Of a stretch of 64,000 nucleotides of DNA, positions 1 to 8,802 are shown piece after piece. The stretch's first letter is position 1. Every line of letters starts with the position of its first letter. Source of the DNA: Alphaproteobacteria bacterium. Its GTDB lineage: Bacteria > Pseudomonadota > Alphaproteobacteria > Micavibrionales > Micavibrionaceae. The stretch lies in NCBI GenBank assembly GCA_018608245.1, contig JABAZY010000017.1:49857-113856 (forward strand), written 5' to 3'. Below the pieces are notes generated by a model. The model was given only the letters and a program-made list of their open reading frames with translations. It was not told where the DNA came from and did no database searches. A program made the position numbers and the translations under genes.

Positions 1-1
1 C

Positions 2-1411
2 TTTGAAGATCCGATGGGTACAGAAGCCATAAAGCCTAGTCTCGCCAGAAGCATGGTAAAGCGCCTGGGGGATATGAATGATTCACGGGTTAGGTTATTT
101 AGCATTGATGGCAATATTTTAGCCGATAGTTATACGTTGAATGGCCCAGCGGGCGTTGTAGGCGTTGAGCGACAAAAGCCAGAAAAGAAAATTTCTTTTA
201 GTGATAGTTTTAGCCGTACAGCCATTAGCTTTTTGGATTTGATTCCAATGCAAACGAAACTAAAAAATTTCCCTATAGATCAAATTGATGACTTAACATC
301 ATTTCCAAATTCTAAATTAGCGTTGGATGGATATGTTAGTGCGGCCGTGTGGAAGAATGAGAAAGGCAAGTATGTGATAACAGCTGCGGCGCCTGTTCAA
401 CGTGTTAAACAAGTTTTGGGTGTTGTGTTACTTGAAAAAGAGGGGACAGGCCTTGAGAAGAAAATTAACCAAATTCGTGTTGATGTGTTTAGGCTATTTT
501 TAGGCGCGTTGGGTATTACGGTTATGCTATCTATTTATTTAGCAGAACTTATTGGTAACCCGCTCAAACGCTTGGCAATGGCCGCTGAAAATGTGCGTAT
601 TGGGAAAAATAGAGACGCTGAGATTCCTGATATGAGCTCTAGAGGGGATGAAATTGGGGAGCTATCTGTTGTGTTGAGGGAGATGACCAAAGAGCTGTCT
701 GATCGTATGGACGCGATTGATAGCTTTGCGGCTGATGTTGCACATGAAATTAAAAACCCACTTTCTTCTATCCGTAGTGCGGTTGAAACAGTGGAACGGG
801 TTAAGGATGAGAAAAGCCGTAAGAAATTAATGGATATTATTAGTCATGATGTGAAACGTCTTGATCGTTTAATCACGGATATTTCAAACTCATCACGCTT
901 GGATTCAGAATTATCTAGAGAGCGAATGAGTGCAGTGGATGTTGTTGGTTTATTATATGAATTAAGTGATTTATATCAAAACCCGCTTGATGATAACCAA
1001 AAACATAAAGTATCAGTAATTATTGATACACCACAATATAATGAAATAAATGTTATGGGGAATAGAGACAGGCTGGCGCAAGTTTTTACAAACTTGATTA
1101 CCAATGCAATTTCATTTTCATCCCATAATTCAGAAATCCATATCTCTATCTATCAGCAAGAAAACAAGCAGATTATTTGTATTATGGATCAGGGAAGCGG
1201 TATTCCAGATAATAAGTTGGAGACTATCTTTGATCGTTTTTACACAGAACGTCCTGATCACGAAAATTACGGTAATCATTCTGGTTTAGGGCTTTCAATT
1301 TCTAAGCAGATAATTGAAGCGCATGAGGGGAAAATATGGGCAGATAATGAGATTAGTGAAGATGGAGACATTATTGGCGCTAAATTCTATGTGTCTCTAC
1401 ATGTGGCTTAA
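2..1411 (+). CDS. chvG: ChvG-like sensor histidine kinase, 5' end outside window
   Basis: The reading frame is open to the left edge (four codons before the first ATG at 14), so the gene is cut at its 5' end. Visible parts, in order: a stimulus-sensing extracytoplasmic region, a membrane segment at about residues 160-185, a HAMP linker, a HisKA box with the phospho-acceptor in VAHEIKNPLSS, and a HATPase domain with N-box (LITNAIS), G1 (DQGSGIP) and G2 (GLGLSI). This layout matches ChvG/ExoS kinases, which phosphorylate ChvI in response to envelope or acid stress. The gene is followed 8 bases later by rapZ. The ChvG name rests on domain order and neighbourhood; another HAMP kinase cannot be excluded while the N-terminus is missing. 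Confidence 0.8.
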   Translation, partial: FEDPMGTEAIKPSLARSMVKRLGDMNDSRVRLFSIDGNILADSYTLNGPAGVVGVERQKPEKKISFSDSFSRTAISFLDLIPMQTKLKNFPIDQIDDLTSFPNSKLALDGYVSAAVWKNEKGKYVITAAAPVQRVKQVLGVVLLEKEGTGLEKKINQIRVDVFRLFLGALGITVMLSIYLAELIGNPLKRLAMAAENVRIGKNRDAEIPDMSSRGDEIGELSVVLREMTKELSDRMDAIDSFAADVAHEIKNPLSSIRSAVETVERVKDEKSRKKLMDIISHDVKRLDRLITDISNSSRLDSELSRERMSAVDVVGLLYELSDLYQNPLDDNQKHKVSVIIDTPQYNEINVMGNRDRLAQVFTNLITNAISFSSHNSEIHISIYQQENKQIICIMDQGSGIPDNKLETIFDRFYTERPDHENYGNHSGLGLSISKQIIEAHEGKIWADNEISEDGDIIGAKFYVSLHVA

Positions 1412-1422
1412 AAGGAATAATG

Positions 1423-2262
1423 ATGACATCAGGTGAATTGATATTTGTGACGGGTTTATCTGGTGCGGGCATGTCCTCTGCGCTGAAAAGCTTGGAAGAT
1501 CTTGATTATGAGGTGCTGGATAATTTTCCACTTTCATTGCTTGAGACATTATTGAGCGATAAGAAACATCAAGGGAATAATATTGCGATTGGGATTGATA
1601 GCCGTACGCGTCATTTTACACCCGCTAAATTAATTAAGGCCGTCAAAGAGTTTGAAGCGTCGCTTGTTTTTGTGACGTGCGATGATGCAATTCTACAAAA
1701 AAGATTTACGGAGACGCGGCGTAAACATCCATTAGCAAAAGACAGATCAATTTCAGATGGTATATTAAAAGAGCGAAGGTTATTAGAAACTGTTCAGAAA
1801 AAATCTGATCTTGTAGTTGATACGTCTGATTTATCTATCCATGATTTACGCCATATTATTAAAGGTAATTTTACGCCTGAAAAGCAAACAAGTTTAAATG
1901 TGACTTTAATGTCATTTGGGTTTCGTAATGGTTTGCCGCGAGAAGCAGATATCGTGATGGATGTTCGTTTTTTGCGTAATCCACATTGGGATAAGGCGTT
2001 AAAGGCACTCACGGGGCAAGATAAAGCTGTTGGGGCTTATATTGCTGAGGATAAAGCGTTTGAGGGGTTTATAGAGAATTTCAAGGGCATGATTGAGCCG
2101 CTTTTGGCGCGTTACGTGCAAGAAGGTAAAAGTTATTTAACAATCGCGATTGGGTGTACGGGCGGTAAACATAGATCTGTTTATACGGTTGAAACGTTGA
2201 AGCCGTGGCTAAAGAAACTGGGTATTACGCCACACATCGTGCACCGTGATATGCCCGTTTAA
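1423..2262 (+). CDS. rapZ: RNase adapter protein RapZ family
   Basis: About 279 residues, usual for RapZ/YvcJ. The C-terminal half carries the family signatures FGFRNGLPREAD, DVRFLRNPHW and GCTGGKHRSV; the N-terminal half is the nucleotide-binding domain. In that domain the P-loop reads GLSGAGMSS, so the usual Lys is Met. RapZ proteins bind RNA and metabolites and, in enterobacteria, control GlmS synthesis; glmS lies about 35 kb away here. Two ATGs lie side by side (1420 and 1423). I chose 1423 because the AAAGGA at 1411-1416 is better spaced for it. The gene directly follows the ChvG-like kinase, with no hprK between them. Confidence 0.92.
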   Translation: MTSGELIFVTGLSGAGMSSALKSLEDLDYEVLDNFPLSLLETLLSDKKHQGNNIAIGIDSRTRHFTPAKLIKAVKEFEASLVFVTCDDAILQKRFTETRRKHPLAKDRSISDGILKERRLLETVQKKSDLVVDTSDLSIHDLRHIIKGNFTPEKQTSLNVTLMSFGFRNGLPREADIVMDVRFLRNPHWDKALKALTGQDKAVGAYIAEDKAFEGFIENFKGMIEPLLARYVQEGKSYLTIAIGCTGGKHRSVYTVETLKPWLKKLGITPHIVHRDMPV

Positions 2263-2265
2263 TTT

Positions 2266-2379
2266 TTATGAAGGTTGTGGAGCATCTGGATTAGATTCCA
2301 GTGCGGGCGCAGGATCTACGCTCACAGAATTACAGAAACCTACTAGTACACCTTTGGCATTATTAATATCAAAAGACAT
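2266..2379 (-). CDS. small ORF, 37 residues, translationally coupled
   Basis: A 37-codon frame starting MSFDINNAKG and ending in a Pro/Ser-rich tail. Its ATG lies inside the last codons of the preceding 127-residue gene (ATGTCTTTTGA, where TGA is the upstream stop), and AAAGGG sits six bases before the ATG. Good ribosome-binding spacing and the start-stop overlap suggest coupled translation. No domain or family is recognised. It could be a chance frame. Confidence 0.4.
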   Translation of the reverse strand: MSFDINNAKGVLVGFCNSVSVDPAPALESNPDAPQPS

Positions 2380-2752
2380 CTTGGTCCCTTTCTAATCTTA
2401 ATAGAGCATTTTCTTTTGAGACACCTTGTTGCCCTAATTGATAAAATAAAACATTCATTTTGTTTTCTTCATCTTGTTCTTTGGTGATCTTATACAGAAC
2501 GCGTGCATTTGTTTCTTGCCCTAAAGGTATTAATCGTTCGCGACCATTTAGAAGTGCAATTAAGTTCATGACTTTTTTCTCAGCCAGCTCAACTTCCTCA
2601 GATTTGTCTAAAACTGTGTAATCGCCGACAGGCTTTGGGGCGTAAGTGAACTCATCCAATTTCATAATAACAAAGGCACGTTCATTCACAGGGGTAGGTT
2701 GGTAAAGATAGCGCGCTGGTGTACTTTCTGTATTGAAATCTTGAGTTTGCAT
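2369..2752 (-). CDS. hypothetical protein, 127 residues
   Basis: A soluble, charged protein without signal peptide or membrane segment. It has a Lys/Glu-rich middle (LDKSEEVELAEKKVMNLIALL) and an acidic C-terminus. I do not recognise the family. It lies between rapZ and ahcY, a place where many alphaproteobacteria carry PTS-type genes (EIIA, HPr), but it shows no HPr or EIIA active-site motif. It is divergent from ahcY, sharing the 132-base region 2753-2884, and is followed by a 37-codon ORF whose start overlaps its stop. Confidence 0.6.
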   Translation of the reverse strand: MQTQDFNTESTPARYLYQPTPVNERAFVIMKLDEFTYAPKPVGDYTVLDKSEEVELAEKKVMNLIALLNGRERLIPLGQETNARVLYKITKEQDEENKMNVLFYQLGQQGVSKENALLRLERDQDVF

Positions 2753-2884
2753 GTTTTGTCTAAATATCCTTTAAATTCCTTGCTTTTCGTAAGCTAAGAT
2801 ATTAATTCTTAACCCATAATAGTTAAATAATTATGAAACTAATATTGCAATTATACATAAAAACAGAATCTGGAGCAAAAAATT

Positions 2885-4207
2885 ATGACTGCTAACGCAC
2901 AAGCCACTGAAAATATTAACGAAAATGACTATAAGGTTGCCGACATGTCTTTGGCAGACGCTGGTCGTATGCAAATTGATTTGGCGCAAGATGAGATGCC
3001 AGGTTTGATGGCAACCCGTGAAGAATACAAATCTGAGCAACCTTTGAAAGGTGCCCGTATTGTTGGCTGTCTTCATATGACAGTTCAAACAGCTGTATTG
3101 ATCGAGACATTGACCGCACTGGGTGCGGAAGTACGTTGGAGTTCATGTAACATCTTCTCAACACAGGATGAAGCAGCGGCAGCAATTGCAGCAGCAGGCA
3201 TTCCTGTTTTCGCTTGGAAAGGCCAAACTGAAGAAGAAGGCGAATGGTGTATTCATCAAACAGTTAAAGGTCCAGATGGTTGGGTACCAAACATGATTTT
3301 AGATGATGGTGGTGACTTAACTGCGATCATGCATAATGACTACCCAGAATTAATGGCGGCTGTTAAAGGTGTTTCTGAAGAAACAACAACAGGTGTTTTA
3401 TTCTTGAAAAAAATGGAAGAAGAAGGTCGCTTAAAAGTACCTGCCATTAACGTGAATGATTCAGTAACAAAATCAAAATTTGATAACAAATATGGTTGTC
3501 GTGAATCACTTGTTGATGCGATCCGCAGAGCCACTGATGTGATGATGGCGGGTAAAGTAGCCATGGTTTGTGGCTATGGTGATGTGGGTAAAGGTTCTGC
3601 GGAATCTCTTGCCTCACAAGGCGTTCGTGTCATGGTAACTGAAATTGACCCAATCTGCGCGCTACAGGCTGTTATGGACGGTTTTGAAGTTGTAACTATG
3701 GAAGATGCAACACCGCGCGCTGACATTTTTGTAACAACAACAGGTAACAAAGATATTATTACGGTTGATCATATGCGTGAGATGAAAGACCGTGCGATTG
3801 TTTGTAACATTGGTCACTTTGATAATGAAATTCAGGTGGAACCATTACGCAACATGAAATGGAAGAACATTAAACCACAAGTTGATGAAATTGAATTCCC
3901 AAGTGGTAAACGTATTATCTTGCTTGCTGAAGGTCGTTTGGTGAATTTAGGTTGTGCAACAGGTCACCCATCATTTGTGATGAGTGCTTCTTTCACAAAC
4001 CAAACTTTGGCGCAAATTGAGCTTTGGAAAAATCATGAAAATTATGAGAATAAAGTTTATGTATTGCCAAAACATTTGGACGAAAAAGTAGCGATGCTTC
4101 ATTTGGGTAAAGTGGGCGCGAAATTATCTAAGCTTTCAAAAGATCAAGCTGATTATATCGGCGTTGAAGTTGAGGGCCCGTTCAAGGGTGATGCTTACCG
4201 CTACTAA
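2885..4207 (+). CDS. ahcY: adenosylhomocysteinase
   Basis: 440 residues. It hydrolyses S-adenosylhomocysteine to adenosine and homocysteine, clearing the inhibitor left by SAM-dependent methyltransferases. Family signatures seen: [28 protein letters not shown], the NAD-binding stretch [10 protein letters not shown] near residue 230, and the conserved YRY C-terminus. GGAG lies nine bases before the ATG. No SAH or SAM riboswitch was recognised in the 132-base upstream region. The transcript probably ends at a hairpin located inside the convergent SGNH hydrolase gene (4224-4268). Confidence 0.97.
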   Translation: MTANAQATENINENDYKVADMSLADAGRMQIDLAQDEMPGLMATREEYKSEQPLKGARIVGCLHMTVQTAVLIETLTALGAEVRWSSCNIFSTQDEAAAAIAAAGIPVFAWKGQTEEEGEWCIHQTVKGPDGWVPNMILDDGGDLTAIMHNDYPELMAAVKGVSEETTTGVLFLKKMEEEGRLKVPAINVNDSVTKSKFDNKYGCRESLVDAIRRATDVMMAGKVAMVCGYGDVGKGSAESLASQGVRVMVTEIDPICALQAVMDGFEVVTMEDATPRADIFVTTTGNKDIITVDHMREMKDRAIVCNIGHFDNEIQVEPLRNMKWKNIKPQVDEIEFPSGKRIILLAEGRLVNLGCATGHPSFVMSASFTNQTLAQIELWKNHENYENKVYVLPKHLDEKVAMLHLGKVGAKLSKLSKDQADYIGVEVEGPFKGDAYRY

Positions 4208-4211
4208 TTAA

Positions 4212-4886
4212 TTATTTTGTATGAAAATCGGTGAATGCTTCTGTGAAAAGGGCTTCACCGATTTTTTTCGCTATTTTTTCGTGACCTTTATCATTGGGGT
4301 GCAGACCATCACTTAAATGGTTCTCTAAATCTGGAAATGCTTTCCACTCATCAAAGAATGAAATGAATGACAGCCCTTCGCTTTTACACGTGTCTTCAAT
4401 GATTGTGTTAAAACGTTCAATGTTCTCGTTACGATAGGCCAAATAAGGCGACCAGACACATGGATCCATGCGTTCTTGCTCAACGGGCAATAAGCCTACA
4501 AACGTTATGTTTGATGTAATTTTTTTCGCTAAGCTGATAAGTTTTAGCAGGTCTTCTTTGAATATTTCATCACTGGCATGATCACGCTCTTCTTCCAGTA
4601 GATAAACAGTGTCATTTACACCCACGGCAAAGACAAATTGGACTGTGTCTGTCTCATTGTCGCTATATGTACGGGTGCTGACTTCTTTTTCGAAGCGCCG
4701 AATAACATCAGCAACGGTATCGCCAGACACGCCCAAGTTATAAGGCATGCAGTAGAATCCTTCATGTTTACGCTCTGATGTGTTTAAGCGCTCTAATAGC
4801 TGGGCAGATAGGCGGCTAGCCCACCCCCCTTGGTTATCCCAAGCGCCTGCAGTTATGCTGTCACCAATAAAAAATAACTTTGCCAT
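4212..4886 (-). CDS. SGNH/GDSL-family hydrolase
   Basis: 224 residues without signal peptide, so probably cytoplasmic. Block I is FFIGDSITAG with the nucleophilic Ser, block III is VGVNDT, and block V is DGLHPNDKGH with the Asp and His of the catalytic dyad. The family includes esterases, lipases and deacetylases of carbohydrates or lipids; the substrate cannot be read from sequence. It is convergent with ahcY, four bases apart, and its C-terminal codons double as the ahcY terminator hairpin. Confidence 0.88.
   Translation of the reverse strand: MAKLFFIGDSITAGAWDNQGGWASRLSAQLLERLNTSERKHEGFYCMPYNLGVSGDTVADVIRRFEKEVSTRTYSDNETDTVQFVFAVGVNDTVYLLEEERDHASDEIFKEDLLKLISLAKKITSNITFVGLLPVEQERMDPCVWSPYLAYRNENIERFNTIIEDTCKSEGLSFISFFDEWKAFPDLENHLSDGLHPNDKGHEKIAKKIGEALFTEAFTDFHTK
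4224..4268 (+). terminator. ahcY terminator inside the convergent gene
   Basis: A perfect 12-bp stem (AAAATCGGTGAA at 4224-4235, TTCACCGATTTT at 4254-4265) with an 18-base loop; the T-run extends to 4268. It begins 17 bases after the ahcY stop and lies wholly within the last codons of the SGNH hydrolase gene on the other strand. Confidence 0.75.
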
Positions 4887-4943
4887 GATGTTTCTTTTTC
4901 AATATGTTTGTGAGTGTATTTTCAAAAGCTAAAGGGAAAGCAG

Positions 4944-5519
4944 ATGAGCGTCAAATTATTATTTCTAGCGGGTAGTGCCCGTAGAGACTCAGTCAATAAG
5001 AAGTTGGCTCAGTTTGCGTGTAAGCAAGCGGAAGCAATGGGCGTTAAAGCGGAATTTATTGACCTAAAAGATTTCCCTATGCCCCTTTATGATGGTGATC
5101 TAGAAGAGGCGGAAGGTATGCCAGAACATGCTGAGCGCCTGAAGAAGCTCTTTATCGAGTGTGATGGATTTTTTATTACCTCGCCTGAGTATAATAGTAG
5201 TTTTTCTGCGTTGCTCAAAAATGCACTTGATTGGATTTCACGTCCCTCTGGTGAAGGCGAAGCGCCTTTAATTGCTTATCAAGGGAAAGTAGCGGCGATT
5301 AGTGCGGCATCTCCCGGTGGATTAGGTGGTTTACGTGGGTTAGTACCGTTGCGCATGATGTTGGGTAATATTGCGGTTACAGTTGTGCCAAATCAATTTG
5401 CATTGGGCGGCGCGTTTGGCACGTTTGATGACCAAGGAGATTTAAAGGATGATAAACAAAGTGCTCAATTAAAAAATGTTGTGGCGCAATTAGTAGAAAC
5501 AACAAAGGCTCTAAAATAG
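4944..5519 (+). CDS. NADPH-dependent FMN reductase family protein
   Basis: 191 residues of flavodoxin-like fold. The phosphate-binding loop is AGSARRDSVNKKLA, and the flavin-contact stretch SPEYNSSFSALLKNALDW is typical of NADPH-dependent FMN/quinone reductases (ChrR, ArsH and azoreductase relatives). I start at 4944 because AAAGGGAA at 4931-4938 precedes it; an upstream in-frame ATG at 4914 has no ribosome-binding site and adds residues not usual in the family. It overlaps the GTG start of purU by one base, so the two are co-transcribed. Confidence 0.9.
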   Translation: MSVKLLFLAGSARRDSVNKKLAQFACKQAEAMGVKAEFIDLKDFPMPLYDGDLEEAEGMPEHAERLKKLFIECDGFFITSPEYNSSFSALLKNALDWISRPSGEGEAPLIAYQGKVAAISAASPGGLGGLRGLVPLRMMLGNIAVTVVPNQFALGGAFGTFDDQGDLKDDKQSAQLKNVVAQLVETTKALK

Positions 5520-6370
5520 TGACTGATAACCAACAAATATTAAATCTATATTGTGATGACCGTCCGGGTATTGTGGCAGCTGTTGCAACAACGCTTTCGA
5601 ATAACCAATGTAATATTGAAGAATCTGCGCAATTTAATGACCATTTATCTGGAAAATTTTATATGCGCGTTGTCTTTTCACCGATGGAAAATGGGTGCTT
5701 AAACGCTTTTCAGGAGCGCCTTAGCGATATTTCAGAGAATTTCGATATGGTTTGGAGTATTGATTCAGTAAAGCAACCTGTCAACACTATTTTAATGGTG
5801 TCTCAACATGATCATTGTTTGAATGATTTGCTTTATAGATGGCGGACGAATGCGCTACCAATTAATATTACAGCTGTCGTTTCTAATCACGAAAAAACAA
5901 AAAACTTAGTAGCGGCGCATAATTTACCGTTTTATTATTTGCCAGTTACAAAGGATACAAAGACGGATCAAGAAGTGCGCGTAAAAGAAATTATAGAAGA
6001 AACTGATTCTGAATTAATTGTATTAGCGCGTTACATGCAAATTTTATCACAAGATATGTGTGAAACTTATGCTGGGCGTGTCATCAATATTCATCATTCT
6101 TTCTTACCCGGATTTAAGGGTGCTCGTCCTTATAATCAAGCTTATGAGCGTGGCGTAAAAATTGTTGGAGCAACGGCGCATTTTGCGACGTCCGATTTGG
6201 ATGAAGGCCCTATCATTGAGCAAGAAATCACTCGCGTAGACCACAGCTATACACCAGAGAAGATGCAGACATTGGGGCGTGATATTGAATCCCGCGTACT
6301 GGCGCGTGCCATACGCTTGTATGCAGAGCGTCGTATTTTTGTACACGGCAAGCGTACAGTCATACTTTAA
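5519..6370 (+). CDS. purU: formyltetrahydrofolate deformylase
   Basis: 283 residues. It hydrolyses 10-formyl-THF to formate and THF, balancing one-carbon pools and feeding PurT. An ACT domain fills residues 1-85 (CDDRPGIVAAVA) and a formyltransferase domain the rest, with catalytic elements INIHHSFLPGF near 189 and the Asp region DLDEGPIIEQ near 228. RYMQIL, diagnostic for PurU, is present. It starts with GTG, overlapping the stop of the FMN reductase gene (TAGTG). Confidence 0.95.
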   Translation: MTDNQQILNLYCDDRPGIVAAVATTLSNNQCNIEESAQFNDHLSGKFYMRVVFSPMENGCLNAFQERLSDISENFDMVWSIDSVKQPVNTILMVSQHDHCLNDLLYRWRTNALPINITAVVSNHEKTKNLVAAHNLPFYYLPVTKDTKTDQEVRVKEIIEETDSELIVLARYMQILSQDMCETYAGRVINIHHSFLPGFKGARPYNQAYERGVKIVGATAHFATSDLDEGPIIEQEITRVDHSYTPEKMQTLGRDIESRVLARAIRLYAERRIFVHGKRTVIL

Positions 6371-6452
6371 TTTTTTTGGAATGTGGCTTGTTTGGCAAAA
6401 TACTCGATAAAAGCTTGTTCTTTTACTGAGGCGCTTTTAAAATTCATTCATA

Positions 6453-8798
6453 ATGACTCAATCACCTCAAAATAAAGTTCCTAAGACTTTTTGGAAGTCT
6501 GTATTAAGCCCGTTAACTGGTTCGGATCAGCTTGAGCTGGAGAAAAGTAGACTAGAAGCTTTCCTTTCTGCCTTCCCAGGAGAGTATTGCGGTTTTTCAT
6601 CACAGCATAATGCCGTTTATAGCGACAAATTCGCTAATATGCTTAATTTGAAAAAAATTGAAGATGTTCATGATATTCAAAATTGTTTAAATGCAGGTGA
6701 CGCAGCGGCTTTGGAGGGTATGTTTAATGGTTTACGGGAACAGGGCCAAGAATTTTCAATAGACGTACACTCCCTTGATGGTGAGCGTTATTTCAAACTA
6801 TCTGGCACAAAAGGATCTGCGGTCAATGGACGAGAGCAGTTTTATATTTTGTGGTTGGAGGATATCACAGAGACCAAGGGACAAGTGCTTGGCCTTCAAA
6901 AAAACCGTGAGTTTGCGGAACAAGAATTAGAAAAATTTCAGAATATGTTGAATGCCGTATCCATACCTTTATGGATGCGTAATGCGCAAAGTGACATTAT
7001 TTGGTGCAATAAGGCGTACAGTGATTTGGTTGGCGAAACGCCCGCGAGTGTTGTGGCTCAGCAGCATGAATTATCCTTAACGTCTAAAAATACCGCGTTA
7101 AAACCTAAAGCGCTCGCACAAAAATGTTTAATACAAGGTGCAGAACAGACAATGCGGGCGCACATTATTGCGGATGGAAATCGTCGTTTTATTAATATTG
7201 CTGAATCACCTTTATCTGGTACTGATTCAACCATAGGCATGATCAACGATTTAACGCGCGAAGAAGATATTGATAATGAGCTTCAGCGTTACGTGGCGTC
7301 CAATAAAACATTGTTGGAGCAATTACGTTCAGCCATTGCAATTTATAATGCTGATCATGGATTAGAGTTTTATAACTCTGCGTTCGCTCAGTTTTGGGGC
7401 TTGGAAGATCAATGGTTAAATACAGGTCCTAAATTAGGGGACATCTTAGAAAAGCTTCGTGAGACAAGGCGTTTGCCAGAACAAGCAGATTTTAGAAATT
7501 ATAAAAAAAGCTGGCTTGATATGTTTACTAGCTTGATTGATCCGCATGAAGATATGATGTATTTGCCTGATGGAAGCGCACTTCGTATTTTGGTTGCACC
7601 CCATCCTATGGGTGGTTTAATGATGACGTTTGAGGATGTGACGAGTCGTTTGGAGCTTGAATCTTCATATAACACCTTGATCGCAGTTCAGAAAGAAACG
7701 CTCGATAATCTATCAGAAGGTGTCGCCGTGTTTGGTGGTGATGGGCGTTTAAAATTATATAATCCTGCTTATACATCTCTGTGGAAATTGAATCCTGAAG
7801 TTTTGGAAGGCGAGCCACACATATCTGTTTTGGTGAATAAAATGGAGTCTCTTTTTGTACCTGATAAATGGGCAGAGGCGAAGGCTGTTATTGTCTCACA
7901 CGGTATTGATCGTCATATTCATGAGGGACGTTTAGCTAGGGAAGATGGTATTTTGCTGGAATACACGACCGTCCCGTTGCCTGATGGTGGCGTACTTGTT
8001 TCTTACTACGATATCACTGATTCAGTGCAAGTAGAGAATGCGTTGAGAGAGAAAAATGCGGCTCTTGAAGCGGCAGAACAATTAAAGACAGACTTTTTGG
8101 CGAATGTATCTTATCAATTGCGTACGCCTCTTAATGCCATTATGGGCTTTGCTGAAATTTTGGATAATCAATATTTTGGTGAGTTAAATGAGCGCCAAAA
8201 AGAATATACTGTTAGTATTCAAGATGCAGGTCATAAGCTGGTCGATTTGATTGATGATATTCTTGATCTTTCAACGATTGAGGCAGGTTATCTTGAGCTT
8301 GAAATGGCTGAATTTAATATTCAAGATATGCTTGAAAGCTTGCAAGAATTGACCGAACAATGGGCGCATAAACAAAAACTAACCGTTAGTGTTGAATGCA
8401 AAGATTGCGCCGGATCGCTGATAGCAGATGAGCGTCGCATTAAGCAGATTATGCTTAATCTTATTCGTAATGCTATTAACTTTACGCCTGAAAAGGGCTT
8501 AATAAAAATTACAGCGACACGTACAGATGATCATATGCATCTGGCGGTAACGGATACAGGCGTTGGTATTTCAAAACAAGATCAGGAACGTATTTTTGAA
8601 CCGTTTGAACGCGCTTACGTTGAAAAGGCAGACATGTCTGCGGGGGCTTTATCGCGTGGTGCGGGTTTAGGGCTATCGTTAGTGAAAAATATTGCTGAGC
8701 TACATGGCGGTAGTGTTTTAATAGATTCTGAAGAGAATAAAGGCACAACTGTAACATTACAATTACCGTTGAAACCTGTTTTAGAGCCGTTATTTTAA
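6453..8798 (+). CDS. divL: DivL-type PAS histidine kinase homologue with Tyr at the phospho-acceptor site
   Basis: 781 residues, close to the 769 of Caulobacter DivL. Several PAS-like domains fill roughly residues 40-530, followed by a DHp helix and a HATPase with N-box near 667 (LNLIRNAINF), G1 DTGVGIS and G2 GAGLGLSLV. The phospho-acceptor box reads SYQLRTPLN, so the His of SHELRTPLN is Tyr554; DivL of Caulobacter likewise has Tyr550. DivL binds DivK and steers CckA and thus CtrA. Unlike Caulobacter DivL, no N-terminal membrane helix is visible. It lies near tsaE, with a minus-strand reductase between. The assignment is strong on the Tyr and the length; the regulatory role is inferred from the family. 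Confidence 0.85.
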   Translation: MTQSPQNKVPKTFWKSVLSPLTGSDQLELEKSRLEAFLSAFPGEYCGFSSQHNAVYSDKFANMLNLKKIEDVHDIQNCLNAGDAAALEGMFNGLREQGQEFSIDVHSLDGERYFKLSGTKGSAVNGREQFYILWLEDITETKGQVLGLQKNREFAEQELEKFQNMLNAVSIPLWMRNAQSDIIWCNKAYSDLVGETPASVVAQQHELSLTSKNTALKPKALAQKCLIQGAEQTMRAHIIADGNRRFINIAESPLSGTDSTIGMINDLTREEDIDNELQRYVASNKTLLEQLRSAIAIYNADHGLEFYNSAFAQFWGLEDQWLNTGPKLGDILEKLRETRRLPEQADFRNYKKSWLDMFTSLIDPHEDMMYLPDGSALRILVAPHPMGGLMMTFEDVTSRLELESSYNTLIAVQKETLDNLSEGVAVFGGDGRLKLYNPAYTSLWKLNPEVLEGEPHISVLVNKMESLFVPDKWAEAKAVIVSHGIDRHIHEGRLAREDGILLEYTTVPLPDGGVLVSYYDITDSVQVENALREKNAALEAAEQLKTDFLANVSYQLRTPLNAIMGFAEILDNQYFGELNERQKEYTVSIQDAGHKLVDLIDDILDLSTIEAGYLELEMAEFNIQDMLESLQELTEQWAHKQKLTVSVECKDCAGSLIADERRIKQIMLNLIRNAINFTPEKGLIKITATRTDDHMHLAVTDTGVGISKQDQERIFEPFERAYVEKADMSAGALSRGAGLGLSLVKNIAELHGGSVLIDSEENKGTTVTLQLPLKPVLEPLF

Positions 8799-8802
8799 GA
8801 GT

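Noticed and set aside
2753..2884. SAH or SAM riboswitch before ahcY
   Set aside because: No matching conserved core or stem arrangement was found in this AT-rich region.
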